A stretch of DNA of 64,000 bases, from NCBI GenBank assembly GCA_021186555.1, contig JAJKFL010000006.1, positions 6,296,215 to 6,360,214 of the forward strand. The letters run 5' to 3'. The DNA comes from Reticulitermes speratus (lineage: Eukaryota > Arthropoda > Insecta > Blattodea > Rhinotermitidae). How positions within the stretch are numbered: the first letter of the stretch is position 1; every line of letters starts with the position of its first letter. A program made the translations under genes and the position numbers. Shown one piece after another: positions 34,680-45,404 of the stretch. Under the pieces are notes generated by a model. It was not told the DNA's origin. It searched no databases and saw nothing but the letters and a program-made list of their open reading frames with translations.

Positions 34680-35015
34680 AGCAGCTTAGATTAGGCCGTG
34701 TGAGAGGCTCACGTGAGTGCGGTGACTGGCCGCTGTGTGGCTCTGCCAGTTGACCGGTATCCCGAATCGCAACTCAGTATGCCGCGGTCTGTCGTTGGTG
34801 TAAGATCGAGCTGTGAGTAGTTAGCTGTGCTCCGAACAAGATGCTGGTCGTAGACGCGGGGTGTTCCACTCCCGGCAGTGCGACACCCCTCACTTCTAGA
34901 TTCACCCACTCTTGCAAGGGTGGAACGCGCTCGTTTACGGCAAGAGGGCGCCGGGAATGCTGGTGGAGTCGGTGTAGGAGGTACTTCACCCCTACACCAC
35001 GCAGCCTGCTGCCAG
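34680..35015 (+). promoter_or_regulatory. CpG-rich block ending in a strong 5' splice site
   Basis: After A/T-rich flanks, the block has many CpG, GCCGCGG and GGCGCC motifs, and an initiator-like TCAGT (34775). It ends CTGCCAG|GTAAAT (donor at about 35016). A TATA-like CATAAAG lies at 34675. It could be the promoter and first exon of a + strand gene, possibly non-coding or with an ATG at 34841 read through the donor. No downstream exon is identified. It could equally be an unclassified repeat. Confidence 0.3.
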
Positions 35016-35059
35016 GTAAATCAACACAGATTCCTTATTTTTGTATTGTGTACGTGCAG

Positions 35060-35529
35060 TGACTAATGACAGGTTAAATGGGTACGTAAATGTATCGCTG
35101 ATACGACTGTGCAGTTTAATTGGGTACATTCCGTCGTGTTACTACAGTCTATTTCAGTGTACTACCATCGGCGCTTATCCACTTATTACAGTGTAATAGA
35201 ATGCAGCGGGGTAGTGCTTTGTATTATGGAGGTCTTGGGTTCGAATTAAGGTCATATCACCGGCTGTCCAACGTTTTTCGTCTATTTCCTTGCCTAATTC
35301 GGGGCGACAGGATCATGAAAAGTGCTCACTGTCGTCTCCCAAATCATTAACAATTCATTGTTTATAACATTTTAGCATAATGTATCATAAGTGCATTATA
35401 ATCCACGTCGTGAAATCAATAAATAATATATTTGTTAAACTGCCTGGTATTTGCGTCTTTGTTGACTATATAACACATGAATATGGAAGTTAAAGTAGAA
35501 TGTATTTGTCCGTGTGCACTCCGTGAAAG
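35060..35529. other. no supported feature
   Basis: A tRNA-like B box (GGGTTCGAATTAAGG) appears near 35237, but no full SINE could be delimited. Confidence 0.4.
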
Positions 35530-35775
35530 CATATGGGGGTAATGGAGGTATAGCTCCATTCATTCTTATACGCCACACGACGTGAGAGTTGATTGTTCAG
35601 CTTTAAGCTCTGGCCGCTTTACCCCCGAGGACAGAGCCCCGGTACTCATTGAGAAAAGGCTTGGTGGACCCCAGAATTGGTCTGAATGTTTTGGAGAATA
35701 GAGGGATCTCTTGTACCTCCGAGAAGTCGACCCACGTCTCCTCGGAACTGCAGCCCATTAGCTGGTCAGTAAGCC
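35530..35775 (-). mobile_element. SINE related to family I (diverged)
   Basis: In reverse it contains the core (GGCCGCTTTACCCCCGAGGA on the + strand at about 35612-35631), GGTATAGCTCCATTC near its 3' end, and a decayed tRNA head near 35750. Confidence 0.65.
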
Positions 35776-36081
35776 ATACAGTTCATGAAGTTCTTAAGTA
35801 TTTTGAGGTGTACGTAAAATCGATATACAAATGAATGCAGAGGGGAATTTTAAATGATTATACGTACATTTAGTAAACGTAAGACCTTCAGGAAATCGTT
35901 TAGTTTGTTTCTGGTCATAAGAAGGATAGGAGACCCTTTGTGTTTGACCTACCGTGCTGTTATTACTAATAAAACGTAGAAAGATGATTGTCATTCGTTT
36001 CTTGTAACGTGAAAATGGGAAATATTTAAAATCGATCTTCGATTCTGCCTATGCAGTATTTTAAAATACGTGGATACTAGG

Positions 36082-36757
36082 GCTCACAATACCGGTCAAA
36101 ATCTTAATACCGATATTTGGTGTTTCTAATTTATGAAACCGGGATATCGGTATTAATACTTGTATTCCAAAAACAAACATTTTTCTCAATAAAGCTTGAT
36201 GACAGGTGCAATGACTTTAGGGAAAAAACAAGTAATCACTAAATTCATGTTTTAAATCAAACTTTTATTACGATGATAAATATTCTGACAAAAAATGATT
36301 AAAAATACAGCTATTCTAAAAACAAGAAAATATGTATATTTAATACTGCAAATTTTACTTATGTTTAGCATCCACACTGCCTGTCCGAACAAAGTGAGCT
36401 CTTAAGAACAAAAGCAATCAATAGTTCTGTCGTTTAAACTGGATCTAATTTTGTTGGTCTACATATTTTTTCATTAACATGCAATATTTACTTTTTTTCT
36501 GTGTACAACAATGTGTCCAGTAAACCAGATATCAGTTTCATGACGTTTTCAGGCTTCCGTTACATTTGTACTGTGTATAACAATCCCTCAGTTGCAAATT
36601 CAACAATATTATTGATTTATTGTTGTCGATTTCATAACCTTTATGTGAATAAATCATAAAAATTATTTTTAAATTAGTACCAAAAACCGGTATTTTTGTA
36701 TCAATATCGGTATTTGAATACCGGAAAAATAATCGAGTCACGGTATAGTAAGCCCGT
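36082..36757. mobile_element. probable hAT-like MITE with ATACCG-rich ends
   Basis: The left end GGGCTCACAATACCGGTC and the right end CACGGTATAGTAAGCCC are inverted matches. Both subterminal regions repeat CCGGTATT or AATACCG. Possible 8-base duplications GTGGATAC/GTCCATTC match only 5 of 8. Confidence 0.55.
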
Positions 36758-36917
36758 CCATTCTTTGGTTGAGGGTCGGTACGTCGAAGATGGCTAATGT
36801 TAGGAAATTAACTATTTCAACACGAACATTAATCTACATTATGTATAAATATTCTGTTCGTACCTCACAGAGAACACGGTGTGGAGATATGTTTTAAAAC
36901 TGGTAAATACGCTGCAA

Positions 36918-37222
36918 CCACTTCCTTCGGAGGGGAAGTAAAGCCGTCGGTCCCATGTCGTAGATTTACGGCATGTAAAAGAACCTTACGGGCATGAATA
37001 GAAATGTTTCGTAAGCTAAATTCAAAGCCTCCATTTCTCACCCAAGTCTCCTGATCTGCCAGATGGCTCTGGCGGACACATCAGGATCGATAGAACAGTT
37101 GGCCAGTGGACCAGTCACCAACTGCTACGAATGCGCATGACTTAGTAACCCCGAAAAGAGGAGGCAAGGGGAGGCCCGAGCCCATATAGGGCTGTTGAGC
37201 CATGGTTATTATTATTATATTA
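36918..37222 (+). mobile_element. SINE family III, 5' truncated
   Basis: Begins inside the body (CACTTCCTTCGGAGGGGAAG), lacks the tRNA head, and ends in (ATT)n. A perfect 14-base duplication TAAATACGCTGCAA flanks it (36904-36917, 37223-37236). Confidence 0.9.
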
Positions 37223-37236
37223 TAAATACGCTGCAA

Positions 37237-37755
37237 GATTGGGGAACTGTTTATTAAAGAGCAGTGTTTGTAAAAGTAGATGTAAAGGCTACGTACTGCA
37301 AAAAGCTCGGTGTTGGCTTTTTCTGCTTTCTGTGGGTTTGACTCAACAAATAAGTATGATATGACAATTAGTCGCTGGCTGCATTTACGGGACAGATAAT
37401 TGTGCCCAATCGGCAAGCATCTTTGCCTTGAGCTGAGCGCCAGGAGACAAGACAGACATTCTGAACATGGAGTTTATGTGCCACGTAGTTGGATTTATTA
37501 CGTGCGTATGAATTTTACAAAAAAAAAAAATAAAACACTAATACGACTATGATTAAGTTTTCCTCCGGATGATTACACAAGCACCACTGCGTAGGGTGAT
37601 CTCGGCTCAGTGATTACGGGATGCTATTTAATAAACGAAATTGTAGTTTAATCGGGAGGAAAATGACTTGGTTTGTAAATCAAAGGGTTGAAGTGGGGGG
37701 GGGGGGGAAGATTACGTCTGCATTGATGGGAGATTCGAGGTTCTCGGTGCTGACT
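37237..37755. other. no gene; poly-G run at 37696
   Basis: A/T-rich spacer with a 13-base G run. Confidence 0.5.
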
Positions 37756-37925
37756 CAGATTATTATGGTCTGTGATGCTATATATTCCGGTGAAATTTAC
37801 CGACGTTTCGGAGGAACCTGCTTCCGCATCTTCAGGGTAGAGCATGGATGAAGCATGTTTCTTTGAAACTTCTGTACATTTCTACCAGACTATGACGTCA
37901 TGTTCCAGAATACAGGCTCTTTCGG
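37756..37925. repeat. foldback repeat with ACCGACGTTTCGG core
   Basis: Left arm TACCGACGTTTCGGAGGAAC, middle TTCCGCATCTTCAGGGTAGA, right part TTTCTACCAGACTATGACG and TCATGTTCCAGAATAC. Confidence 0.7.
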
Positions 37926-38487
37926 CTTTGTTTTTTTTATATAGTGAAGTCTGAGAGCAGAGTGGGGAATTATTTGGCCGGTGTAAATGTTAGATATTAA
38001 TTCTTTAAAAACTTTCTGAAAGTTATGACCTTTTTGGTAACAGACTGTTCCTCCATTTTTCAGAATATTATTAAAAATGGGCATGATTTATTCCGTTCGT
38101 TTTCAATTTACTACAGGAATACGCCATTTATGATTTCGAAGAAGGTCAGTAGGGGTTCAGTTGAATGGGACACAGCACAGTTGTGGTCTGTGCTGACTGT
38201 GGTCATTAGACAGAAATATAAATGCACGTCAGTTGTTAGGTTATAGAAAGTAAGTTGGTCTAGAAGTAAATACGTAAGTGTACAAATAATTTTTTCCCAT
38301 CAGACTGCAGGATAAGGTCATAATATATGTTCGGTAACCTGCCTAATACATCTTTGAAAATGTGAACAAGGTCAAGTGTCGGTACTTGGTAACGACACTT
38401 TACAGATATAAACATTTTTTACGATGAAATTAAAAGCATATTAACATTTTAGCAAGCAGGAAAACACCCTAGAAATCCACGCCATTA
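37926..38487. other. no supported feature
   Basis: A small hairpin CAGCACAG/CTGTGCTG lies at about 38172-38195. Otherwise an A/T-rich spacer. Confidence 0.45.
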
Positions 38488-38730
38488 GGGCATATAGGGG
38501 AGGTAGAGGTATAGCTCCACTCATTCTTAACCACGGCACTGGAGGTTAATTGTCAACATCACGCTCCGGCCGCTTTATCCCCGGGAAAGAACTTCGGTAC
38601 TCACTTAATGGGAGGGTGGGTAGGCGCCAGAGAATGCAGGGACGTTTCGGAGAAGAGGAAAATCTCTTGTCTCAATCTGGAATCAAATCCCGGACCTTCC
38701 AGTCCGTAGCTTAGTGACTACCGACTATAT
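38488..38730 (-). mobile_element. SINE related to family I (diverged)
   Basis: Contains in reverse the core CGGCCGCTTTATCCCCGGGA, AGGTATAGCTCCACTC at the 3' end and a tRNA-like ATCAAATCCCGGACCTTCC. Confidence 0.75.
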
Positions 38731-38824
38731 AATATAAACAATATAGATTAATTAATTTAATGAATGCCTGTAGAAATTTTACTATAAGGACGTAAAGTTT
38801 TGTCAGGTGTATTTCGATGTTACC

Positions 38825-39192
38825 GTCGACCTCGGTGGACTAGTGGTTAGCGTGCTCGCCACTGGACCCAAGGTTCGCGGGTTCGATCCCGACCGAGGTC
38901 GATGGATTTTTAAGGGTGATAAAAATCCGTAGCACAACTTCCTTCGGAGGGGAAGTAAAGCCGTCGGTCCCATGTCGTAGATTTGCGGCATGTAAAAGAA
39001 CCTTACGGGCATGAATAAAAATGTTTCGTAAGCTAAATCCAAAGCCTCCATTTCTCACCCAAGTCTCCTGACTGCCTGCCAGATGGCTCTGGCTGTCACA
39101 TCAGGATCGATAGAACAGTAGCGCGGCCAGTTGTCCAGTCACCAACTGCCACGAATGCGCACGACTTAGTTATTATGGTTATTATTATTATT
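38825..39192 (+). mobile_element. tRNA-derived SINE, family III, full length
   Basis: Head GTCGACCTCGGTGGACTAGT, B box GGGTTCGATCCCG, body CTTCCTTCGGAGGGGAAGTA, tail (TTA)n. A perfect 14-base duplication ATTTCGATGTTACC flanks it (38811-38824, 39193-39206). Confidence 0.95.
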
Positions 39193-39242
39193 ATTTCGAT
39201 GTTACCAACAAACTGTTTATGAATTTTTAAATTCAAGTACTT

Positions 39243-39286
39243 AAGTCGTGAAGACGATCCTTTGGAGTCGAAACATGTCGTTGACT
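39243..39286 (+). ncRNA. weak hammerhead-like motif
   Basis: GTGAAGA stands where CTGANGA is needed. A stem GA.CC/GG.GTC, GAAAC and a GTC triplet at 39277-39279 follow. The first core base is changed, so activity is doubtful. Confidence 0.35.
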
Positions 39287-39309
39287 ATAGGGACTATTGT
39301 TACTGAAAT

Positions 39310-39500
39310 ACGCATTATTTGCGCCGTGTATTGACGGTTTATTGTACCGATATTTGTCAGGCCATTTGTGACTGGTTACGGTGTAATCGACTGGGGTTCC
39401 TCTCCGGGCTCGGATTGTCCTACTTATTTACCCGCAGATCTGCTGTAACAACCTACTTAGCCTTCTCTTTCTACAGATAACATTTTCTCCTCTGAAGTAA
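39310..39500. other. no supported feature
   Basis: Spacer without recognisable motifs. Confidence 0.5.
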
Positions 39501-39610
39501 ACTACATTAAACGATTCTTACTTCACCGTGCATTTCTTAAACTACAAACAGTCACCAACAAATGCACAAACCATCAATAAAGGTATAAATTAACCTTTTA
39601 TCATAATTAA

Positions 39611-39656
39611 AACCCTACACATGTTTCGTGCTCACGAGGAGCCATCATCAGGGGTT
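39611..39656 (-). ncRNA. hammerhead ribozyme motif
   Basis: On the - strand: AACCC (stem I), CTGATGA (39651-39645), stem II GGCTC/GAGCA with a one-base mismatch, GAAAC, loop ATGT, GTA triplet, then GGGTT completing stem I. All core boxes are intact, making this one of the best cores in the window. Confidence 0.75.
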
Positions 39657-39740
39657 ACAGTAGTGCTTATCAAATGTTTATCAAAGTAATTTTACGAGTG
39701 TCGTTAACAGACCCAACGCAGCATTTGATAAGCACTATTG

Positions 39741-39786
39741 TAACCCCTGATGATGGCTCCTCGTGAGCCGAAACATGTGCAGGGTT
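39741..39786 (+). ncRNA. hammerhead ribozyme motif, altered cleavage triplet
   Basis: AACCC, CTGATGA (39747-39753), perfect stem II GGCTC/GAGCC, GAAAC (39770-39774), then GCA in place of the expected NUH triplet, followed by GGGTT. The U-to-C change should block self-cleavage. Confidence 0.7.
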
Positions 39787-39869
39787 TTAATTATGATAAA
39801 AGGTTAATTTATACCTTTATTGATGGTTTTGCATTTGTTGGTGACTGTTTGTAGTGCATTAAACGAGTC

Positions 39870-40140
39870 CGTGTAGGGATTTTTTTCCCTTCGCCATTAC
39901 CGCAGTCCGCTTTAGCGACTAAACAATTTCGATTTTCTACTGCGGCTTCTTCCTTCTCAGGAAAATTACCATAACTTGAACTTGATCGTTTAAATTCACT
40001 TCCATCCTGCTCTGAAGGTTAGGGAGAGGTCTTATCACTAAGCTTCCTGTGACGTAATGAGTTTCTGATAAGCACGACATCTTTACCGAGGGATCTTATT
40101 TTGTATGGAATTCCTTATTGATATTAGAGACCTTCATATT
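39870..40140. other. no supported feature
   Basis: Spacer. Confidence 0.5.
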
Positions 40141-40149
40141 GATGTCATA

Positions 40150-40525
40150 GGACCCAGAACATGGAGATAGTATGTTTCTCCGAAACGTCGTGCTCCACCT
40201 GCCCGACTACACGGTGTCACACTTTAGAAGACCACAATCCTTACAGTTGTGTAAATGTCAAAATTAAAATTCTGTCTCTTTTTTCGGTATGATGTGAACT
40301 TTGATGTCCAGAGGGAAGAAGATTGAGGACAAAGATTAGTTATATAGGGTGTTACGCCGTGTAATTTGGTAGGTAGATACCGACGTTTCGGAAGAACTCA
40401 CTTCCTCCAACTTCAGGTTGTGTTTGTTAGAGTATTGTGAAGGTATGGGCAGGCAGGTTTCTGTGGAACGTTAGTAATTGTATACCAAACTGCACGGTGT
40501 CAATCTAGAAGACGATAATGATTAT
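40150..40525. repeat. foldback repeats with CGACGTTTCGG core (one and a half copies)
   Basis: A right half at 40150-40245 (TTTCTCCGAAACGTCG, CGACTACACGGTGTCACAC) is followed by a fuller copy at 40340-40525. That copy starts GTTACGCCGTGTAATTTGG, contains TACCGACGTTTCGGAAGAAC, and ends ACCAAACTGCACGGTGTC. Confidence 0.7.
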
Positions 40526-40784
40526 AGTCACCACCTTTAGGTTCTCAAATCTGTGATGCGTTAATAGTATATGAGGAAAAGTTAACGATGAAGATTTGTG
40601 TGTCTAAGAGACGGGAGGGGACAGGAGAATGGAGGAAATTGCAAAGTAGTGAAACTTCATAATTTGTCCTCTTCAAATAAAACAAAGAAAATTAAATTAT
40701 CGCGATATTTAGCTTGAGTGGGATGAGAAATAAGTTTAAAAAAATTATATTGGAGTAGAAGAGGTTGAAGGGTGGTGTTACTGC

Positions 40785-40925
40785 ATTTATCTGACTCAGG
40801 ACTGACACCAGTCACAGGCTTTTGTGGAAATGGTAATGAACATTTGGGTTCAATAAAGCGAGGAGTTTTTTCAGACAGGCAGGCAGTTTTCCAAGGAGTG
40901 TGTATGGTTAGGACTAGTTTAGAAT
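40785..40925 (+). mobile_element. LINE 3' end fragment
   Basis: TTATCTGACTCAGGACTGAC, GGTAATGAACATTTGGGTTC and CCAAGGAGTGTGTATGG are the decayed C-terminus and 3' UTR of the family seen at 17125. Confidence 0.6.
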
Positions 40926-41518
40926 AGTGAAATGCGTCCATTAAATTCATTAAGTAAGGACACTATACGCCATTTAAAATCAAACTATTCCTCGAAAATA
41001 AGTAAAGCTAATAATTTATTCGTGGCGTGAAAATTGGAAACTCCTTCCGACACGAACAGTTGCACGGTCACCATCTGATTTCATTATTCCTAATGTTTGT
41101 CGTCATTGCTCCAAACCATCGAGCCTTGACGGTGACTTCAAGCGTAACAAGCGCCTTAATCGGAACACTGGCTGGCTCGAAATAAATTCAGGGTTAGCAG
41201 TTAACATTTACCGTAGTGTATCTTATAGTCTCTCTCTCCCATGTGCTCCTAGACCTCCTAAACTGTCTCTTCCCTTCATATTTTTGGACGAAATCAAAGG
41301 AGGTTATTGCGCTAGGTTTGTGAGTCACGCGTGAGTCACGACCGGCATCACAGGTTTCCGGTTTTCACGGTCACGGTAGAGGTTGGTTTGTGACTTCACA
41401 ACATCGAACAAAATGAAAGGAAGGGCTGCAGTCTGCGCAGGGATACTGCGCTATCATAGTCACAATAGAGCTTCGTTTGTGAGCGACGTCACAACCTGGG
41501 TTTCCGTGATCTTCATAA
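40926..41518. other. no supported feature
   Basis: Unclassified. A short direct repeat GTGAGTCACG at 41321-41342 and ACGGTCACGG near 41370 are the only local structure. Confidence 0.45.
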
Positions 41519-41551
41519 CAACCAACAAATGCACTAGATAGAATGCATATA

Positions 41552-41629
41552 CAGGGCATACAAAAAGAATGGTGCGGTATCAATAGTGAATTCTTTGAAA
41601 CGCACCATTCTTTTGTGTATGCCCTGTAT
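41552..41629. mobile_element. palindromic mini-MITE, about 78 bp
   Basis: CAGGGCATACAAAAAGAATG and its inverted copy GCACCATTCTTTTGTGTATG make almost a full hairpin. TA lies at both ends. A second copy is at 51403-51481. Confidence 0.85.
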
Positions 41630-41631
41630 AA

Positions 41632-41671
41632 TGTAGATATGTTTCGACAACAAGGTGTCATCCTCAGGGGG
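41632..41671 (-). ncRNA. hammerhead ribozyme motif
   Basis: CTGAGGA (a permitted variant of CTGANGA) at 41667-41661, stem II GACA/TGTC, GAAAC, ATC triplet. The 3' half of stem I is lost where the MITE inserted. Confidence 0.55.
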
Positions 41672-41700
41672 TTCAACACAAAGGAGTACAAGATGATCTT

Positions 41701-41997
41701 GTGGCGGTGGCGCAGTTGGTTGAGGCACTGCGGTTTCGATTCCCGATGGTGTCATTGGAATTTTTCATTGACATAATCCTTCCGGCCGCACTATGGTCCT
41801 GGGGTCGACTCAGCCTCTTAACAGAAATGAGTACCAGGAATATTTCCTGGGGGGTAAAGGCGACCGGTTTATAGGGCTGACAACCTTACCACATTCGTGT
41901 GTCGATTGTCTTGAAAACTGGGAGCCTGAACCTCCTGGAACCCTAAGGGCCTGTCCAGGACTGTACAGGGAAAGCTTTACCTTTGTACCTTTACCTA
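41701..41997 (+). mobile_element. tRNA-derived SINE, family II
   Basis: Head GTGGCGGTGGCGCAGTTGGT, with about 25 bases of the tRNA part missing before the TTCGATTCCCG B box. The core is GGGGGTAAAGGCGACCGG and the tail is CTTTACC-rich. The target duplication is not clear. Confidence 0.88.
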
Positions 41998-42560
41998 TGC
42001 CTAGTACTGAACTATCAGATACAGCAGTGTAATAAGTTGCATACAAAGTTTATTTTACATCAAATGGGAAATACAAACGGCCCTGGCGCAATGAATGCTT
42101 TGGGTTTCATGTGGTTCCGTCTCAGATGTGTGGAATTTACGCTTGCGATCTGATAAGTAACTTCACACGCGTGACTTACTGATATGGTCTTCATTATGAA
42201 TCACTTCTGTCCCCCACCCTTCGCCGAAAGACGTACCGCACGTACCTGGGGAATGCAATTACTGTTTGCTTTAAGCGAGCGCGAGGTGCGTCTGTGTACC
42301 TACCCAATCAGCTGGAGACCAAAAAAAAAACCCCAGATGGTCATACGTTGCTGTGACAAGGTCATCTTGCAGACAGTTACAGTGTTTTAGGTTTCTGCAC
42401 CGTATGGCGGTTAGATATTGTGACATTCGTGAGGAATGTATTGCATCCATCTTCAGAGTGACTGCATTTGACGTTAAAGTGATACGGAAATAAATTTTGT
42501 CGGTTATATGGGACGTTTTGAGATAGATTGGCCAATCACAGCGACGGAAGGCTGGAGGAG
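41998..42560. other. no supported gene
   Basis: No recognisable feature. A short A run and C run lie at 42321-42333. Confidence 0.45.
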
Positions 42561-42760
42561 GTGACAGGTTTGCCCAAGGCATTAGCTCACATCTTCAAGG
42601 TTCCAGAGGTCCGAGGTCCCGGACCTCTGGACCCGTTAAAAATGAAGGCAATACTTCGAAAATTCGGGAACTGCTTACCTGGTGATGCGACGTCTTATCC
42701 CAGAAGAACGGAGTCCTCAACAACACGGCCGTGAAGATCTCAAAGACCCGCATCTGTATT
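42560..42760. repeat. foldback repeat with perfect 11-bp hairpin
   Basis: CCAGAGGTCCG/CGGACCTCTGG hairpin (about 42603-42630), then GATGCGACGTCTTATCCCAG and AGAACGGAG, the foldback family right end. Confidence 0.65.
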
Positions 42761-44164
42761 CGGCAGGTACCCAGTTTGAGTCTTGCCCGGAACGTGGACT
42801 GTCCTCAGTGCATTTGATGGTCTTTGAGTTTCTGAGGCGAATACCAGGACAGAAATTTCAGACAGACAGCTGACATCTTCCGTAATTACAGTTCTAACAT
42901 CGCAGTTGCGTTGTTAGCACTCTTAATTCAGATTGGAGAAAATCACATGATGAGGAACATCGTAACTTTTACTTGTCACCTCATGTTGTTAGGGTGAATG
43001 TGTTGGAACTTCTTATTCTTCTTCTTCTATGGTGCAAGAGCCCGACATCTGGCCTTGGTCTCCTGTATATAGCCTGTCTACACTTATCTGCAAATTGCTT
43101 CTCTTTTCCAGTTTCTTATGCCCTACATTCCATATACCAAATTCATCGTTTTCCATATTCCTTTGCCCAAATCCAAAGGATAAAATTGATAATCCTCATC
43201 TCTGGCTAAATATTCCACGGATAACACTTCCATTGATACATTGCATACATGACAGCCCTTGAAGGACACTTTAATCGCGATTTAAACGACCAGCAGTGTG
43301 TGTAAAAATTTCGGCAAAGGTAAGAAATGTAATACCAATTGAAGCATAAGTTTTCTAGGCTTTCTGTTCGTCTGTTTGTAGCTACTCCTACTGCCGACAG
43401 CCTGTTACATGCGGGCGAAACAGTAAACCGTAGGCTTTTATAGGAGCCTCTGTGAACCATGGAAAATTGCCCATTTTTTTAATATAATACTACATGCGTA
43501 TAGTTCACGTATTTATTTCTGGAAGTCTGAACAAACGATAGTGTCGTGACAAAGGTGATGGGAGTGGGAGGAGTGAAGACACCGATGTCGCCATGGCGTA
43601 AGTAGGAGCAATGAAGAGAATGTGCCACTAGTATAATATTTGCGAAGAAGGCATATTACAATTGAAAAGCAAACATATAACTGTTTTCGCAAGGTATGAA
43701 GGACACAGACTACGACGATTGGCATGTCCCGCAGAACACTGTACATCACGCCCGAACATAGGAATGCCAAAGAAACAGCATCGTAACTGTCCTTTGTGCA
43801 GCAAACGATTGAACTTGTTTGTCGTCAGGGAACCTTTAAATAAAGTTTTCTTGTGCTTAATTATACATCACGCCTAGGTGACGTACTTTTATTCCCGGCA
43901 AGGGACAGGGATTTTTCTCTTCTTCCCTGTTTCCATACCTTGCGGCCATCCAGCTTCCGGTTGGATGGTTGCTGGGAGTTCTTTCCCCAGAGGTGAATTT
44001 GTCAGGGCGTAAGACTGACAGCTACTGCCATCTCATGAAGAGGTAAAAAAATTCGTTTAGGTATACCTCAAAGTCTTCACGTCGTAACAATTAAGGACAG
44101 GGAAATTTTTAACAATTTTAACTTGCCTTAAAGATATACGCGGGACGATGTAAAGTTCAAAAAT
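42761..44164. other. no supported gene
   Basis: Short motif-free open frames. At 43360-43460 the phrase GCGGGCGAAACAGTAAACCG follows GACAGCCTGTTACAT and may belong to a dispersed repeat. A C/G-richer stretch at 43870-44040 is unclassified. Confidence 0.4.
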
Positions 44165-44350
44165 TCGTCACTTCAGAGCAAGATGAAGGTGGACATCAGC
44201 CTCACGCACCGGCCGCTTTACCTCCTGAGAAGGAGCTTCCCGTACTTATTGTATAGGAGGCTGGATCGACCCCGGAGCCGTTCTGGACATTGCAGGAGAC
44301 AAAATCCTTGCCTGTGCTGGGAATAGAGCCTCGGTCTTTAGCCTAGTGAC
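44165..44350 (-). mobile_element. SINE related to families I and II (diverged)
   Basis: Reverse core CACCGGCCGCTTTACCTCCT, TAGGAGGCTGGATCGACCCC, and a decayed tRNA head with GGGAATAGAGCCTCGG. Confidence 0.65.
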
Positions 44351-44780
44351 GGAAGGCCAAAAGGAATGACGGATTTTGTGAGCATGGTGATGAAACTTGA
44401 GGTTTTAATTAAGGTGGAGATTCATTAACTGGACAGTGGAGTTCAGTTAGTTTCGTAATTTGATGTTTCGTACATTCAGCTTTAAGGTGAATCGCCTTCA
44501 TCTGTTGGTAACCTTGAAACATAGCAAAGATGCTGTGCAAAGATTTACTTACTGTGATGTGGGTCATCTGGAAGCACTTCGCATTTATTTTCCTTGTTTG
44601 CATTCCTTCTTACCCCACGTGTGGGACTATAACTTCTTTAGCTTTCATTAAGCCCGACAAATACAACGTCCGGTACCTTGTAAATAATTCTCTATTCCCG
44701 CTCCAGACCGGTTCTCCTGAGTTCATGTCTTGGTTATTTATTTTCTAAGAACCACATGTGAGATTCTGACAACTGTGAGT
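44351..44780. other. no supported feature
   Basis: Spacer with motif-free short open frames. Confidence 0.45.
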
Positions 44781-44784
44781 GTCA

Positions 44785-44905
44785 AGATTACGGTGACACC
44801 GTGTGGCCTTGTACCCTGAAAATGGAGGCAGTAGGACGCTCTGTAACATTCGTACCTATCTACCGAACTTCACAGCGTCACGTGTCACAAGACAGTAAAT
44901 GCATA
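44785..44905. repeat. foldback repeat copy
   Basis: TACGGTGACACCGTGTGGCC at the left, CCTGAAAATGGAGGCAG in the middle, ACCGAACTTCACAGCGTCAC at the right. Confidence 0.65.
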
Positions 44906-44929
44906 AAGTTTTGGTGGGGAAATATGGAG

Positions 44930-45165
44930 GAAAGAGCTCACTAGGCAGTCCTAGGCGTAGATGGGAGGATGACATTGAAATGGAACAAGGAAGTATGAAG
45001 GGAGAGTGTGGGCTGGCTTTATCTGACTCAGGATAGGGACACGTCTAGGACTGGTGTGAACACAGTAAAGAACCTTCGGGTTCTAAAAACTGGGGGAAAT
45101 TTTTGACTAGCTGAAGAAGTACGAAATTTTAGCTTCTCACGGAAGACTGTGCTATAGACTAGGTG
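44930..45165 (+). mobile_element. LINE 3' end fragment
   Basis: Degenerate coding end (GCGTAGATGGGAGGATGACA, TATCTGACTCAGGATAGGGA, GAACCTTCGGGTTCTAAAAA) and 3' UTR (TTTTAGCTTCTCACGG). The longest of the + strand tails. Confidence 0.7.
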
Positions 45166-45404
45166 TGCCAAGCCGGATGTCTGTATCACAGTTAACGCTG
45201 CAGTTAACTATAATACCGACAGAACTGAATGTAATGAGCTTCGCTCAATCAATGACATAAGTGGAATTCGTTAGCAGTTTACATAATCGGTCTATTACCC
45301 CGATCTGAACATCCACTGGTTGATGTCACAGCACCGTATGTAATGTGGAGGCCTATGTCTTTCGAAAAAAGGCTGATTAGAAATTTATAAGTGTTTGAGG
45401 CCTT
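45166..45404. other. no supported feature
   Basis: Spacer. Confidence 0.45.

Larger units (their letters stand above)
39535..39860. mobile_element. two hammerhead-bearing elements head to head (large inverted repeat)
   Basis: Left arm starts CTACAAACAGTCACCAACAA and right arm ends with its complement; the arms are about 130 bases and nearly identical. Each carries one ribozyme core in opposite orientation with about 75 bases between them. The tail phrase GCATTTGTTGGTGACTG is shared with the copies at 31581, 41519 and 48421. Confidence 0.8.
41519..41680 (-). mobile_element. hammerhead-bearing element interrupted by a palindromic MITE
   Basis: On the - strand: ribozyme core, then a palindromic MITE (41552-41629), then the family tail TAGTGCATTTGTTGGTTG. 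Confidence 0.65.
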
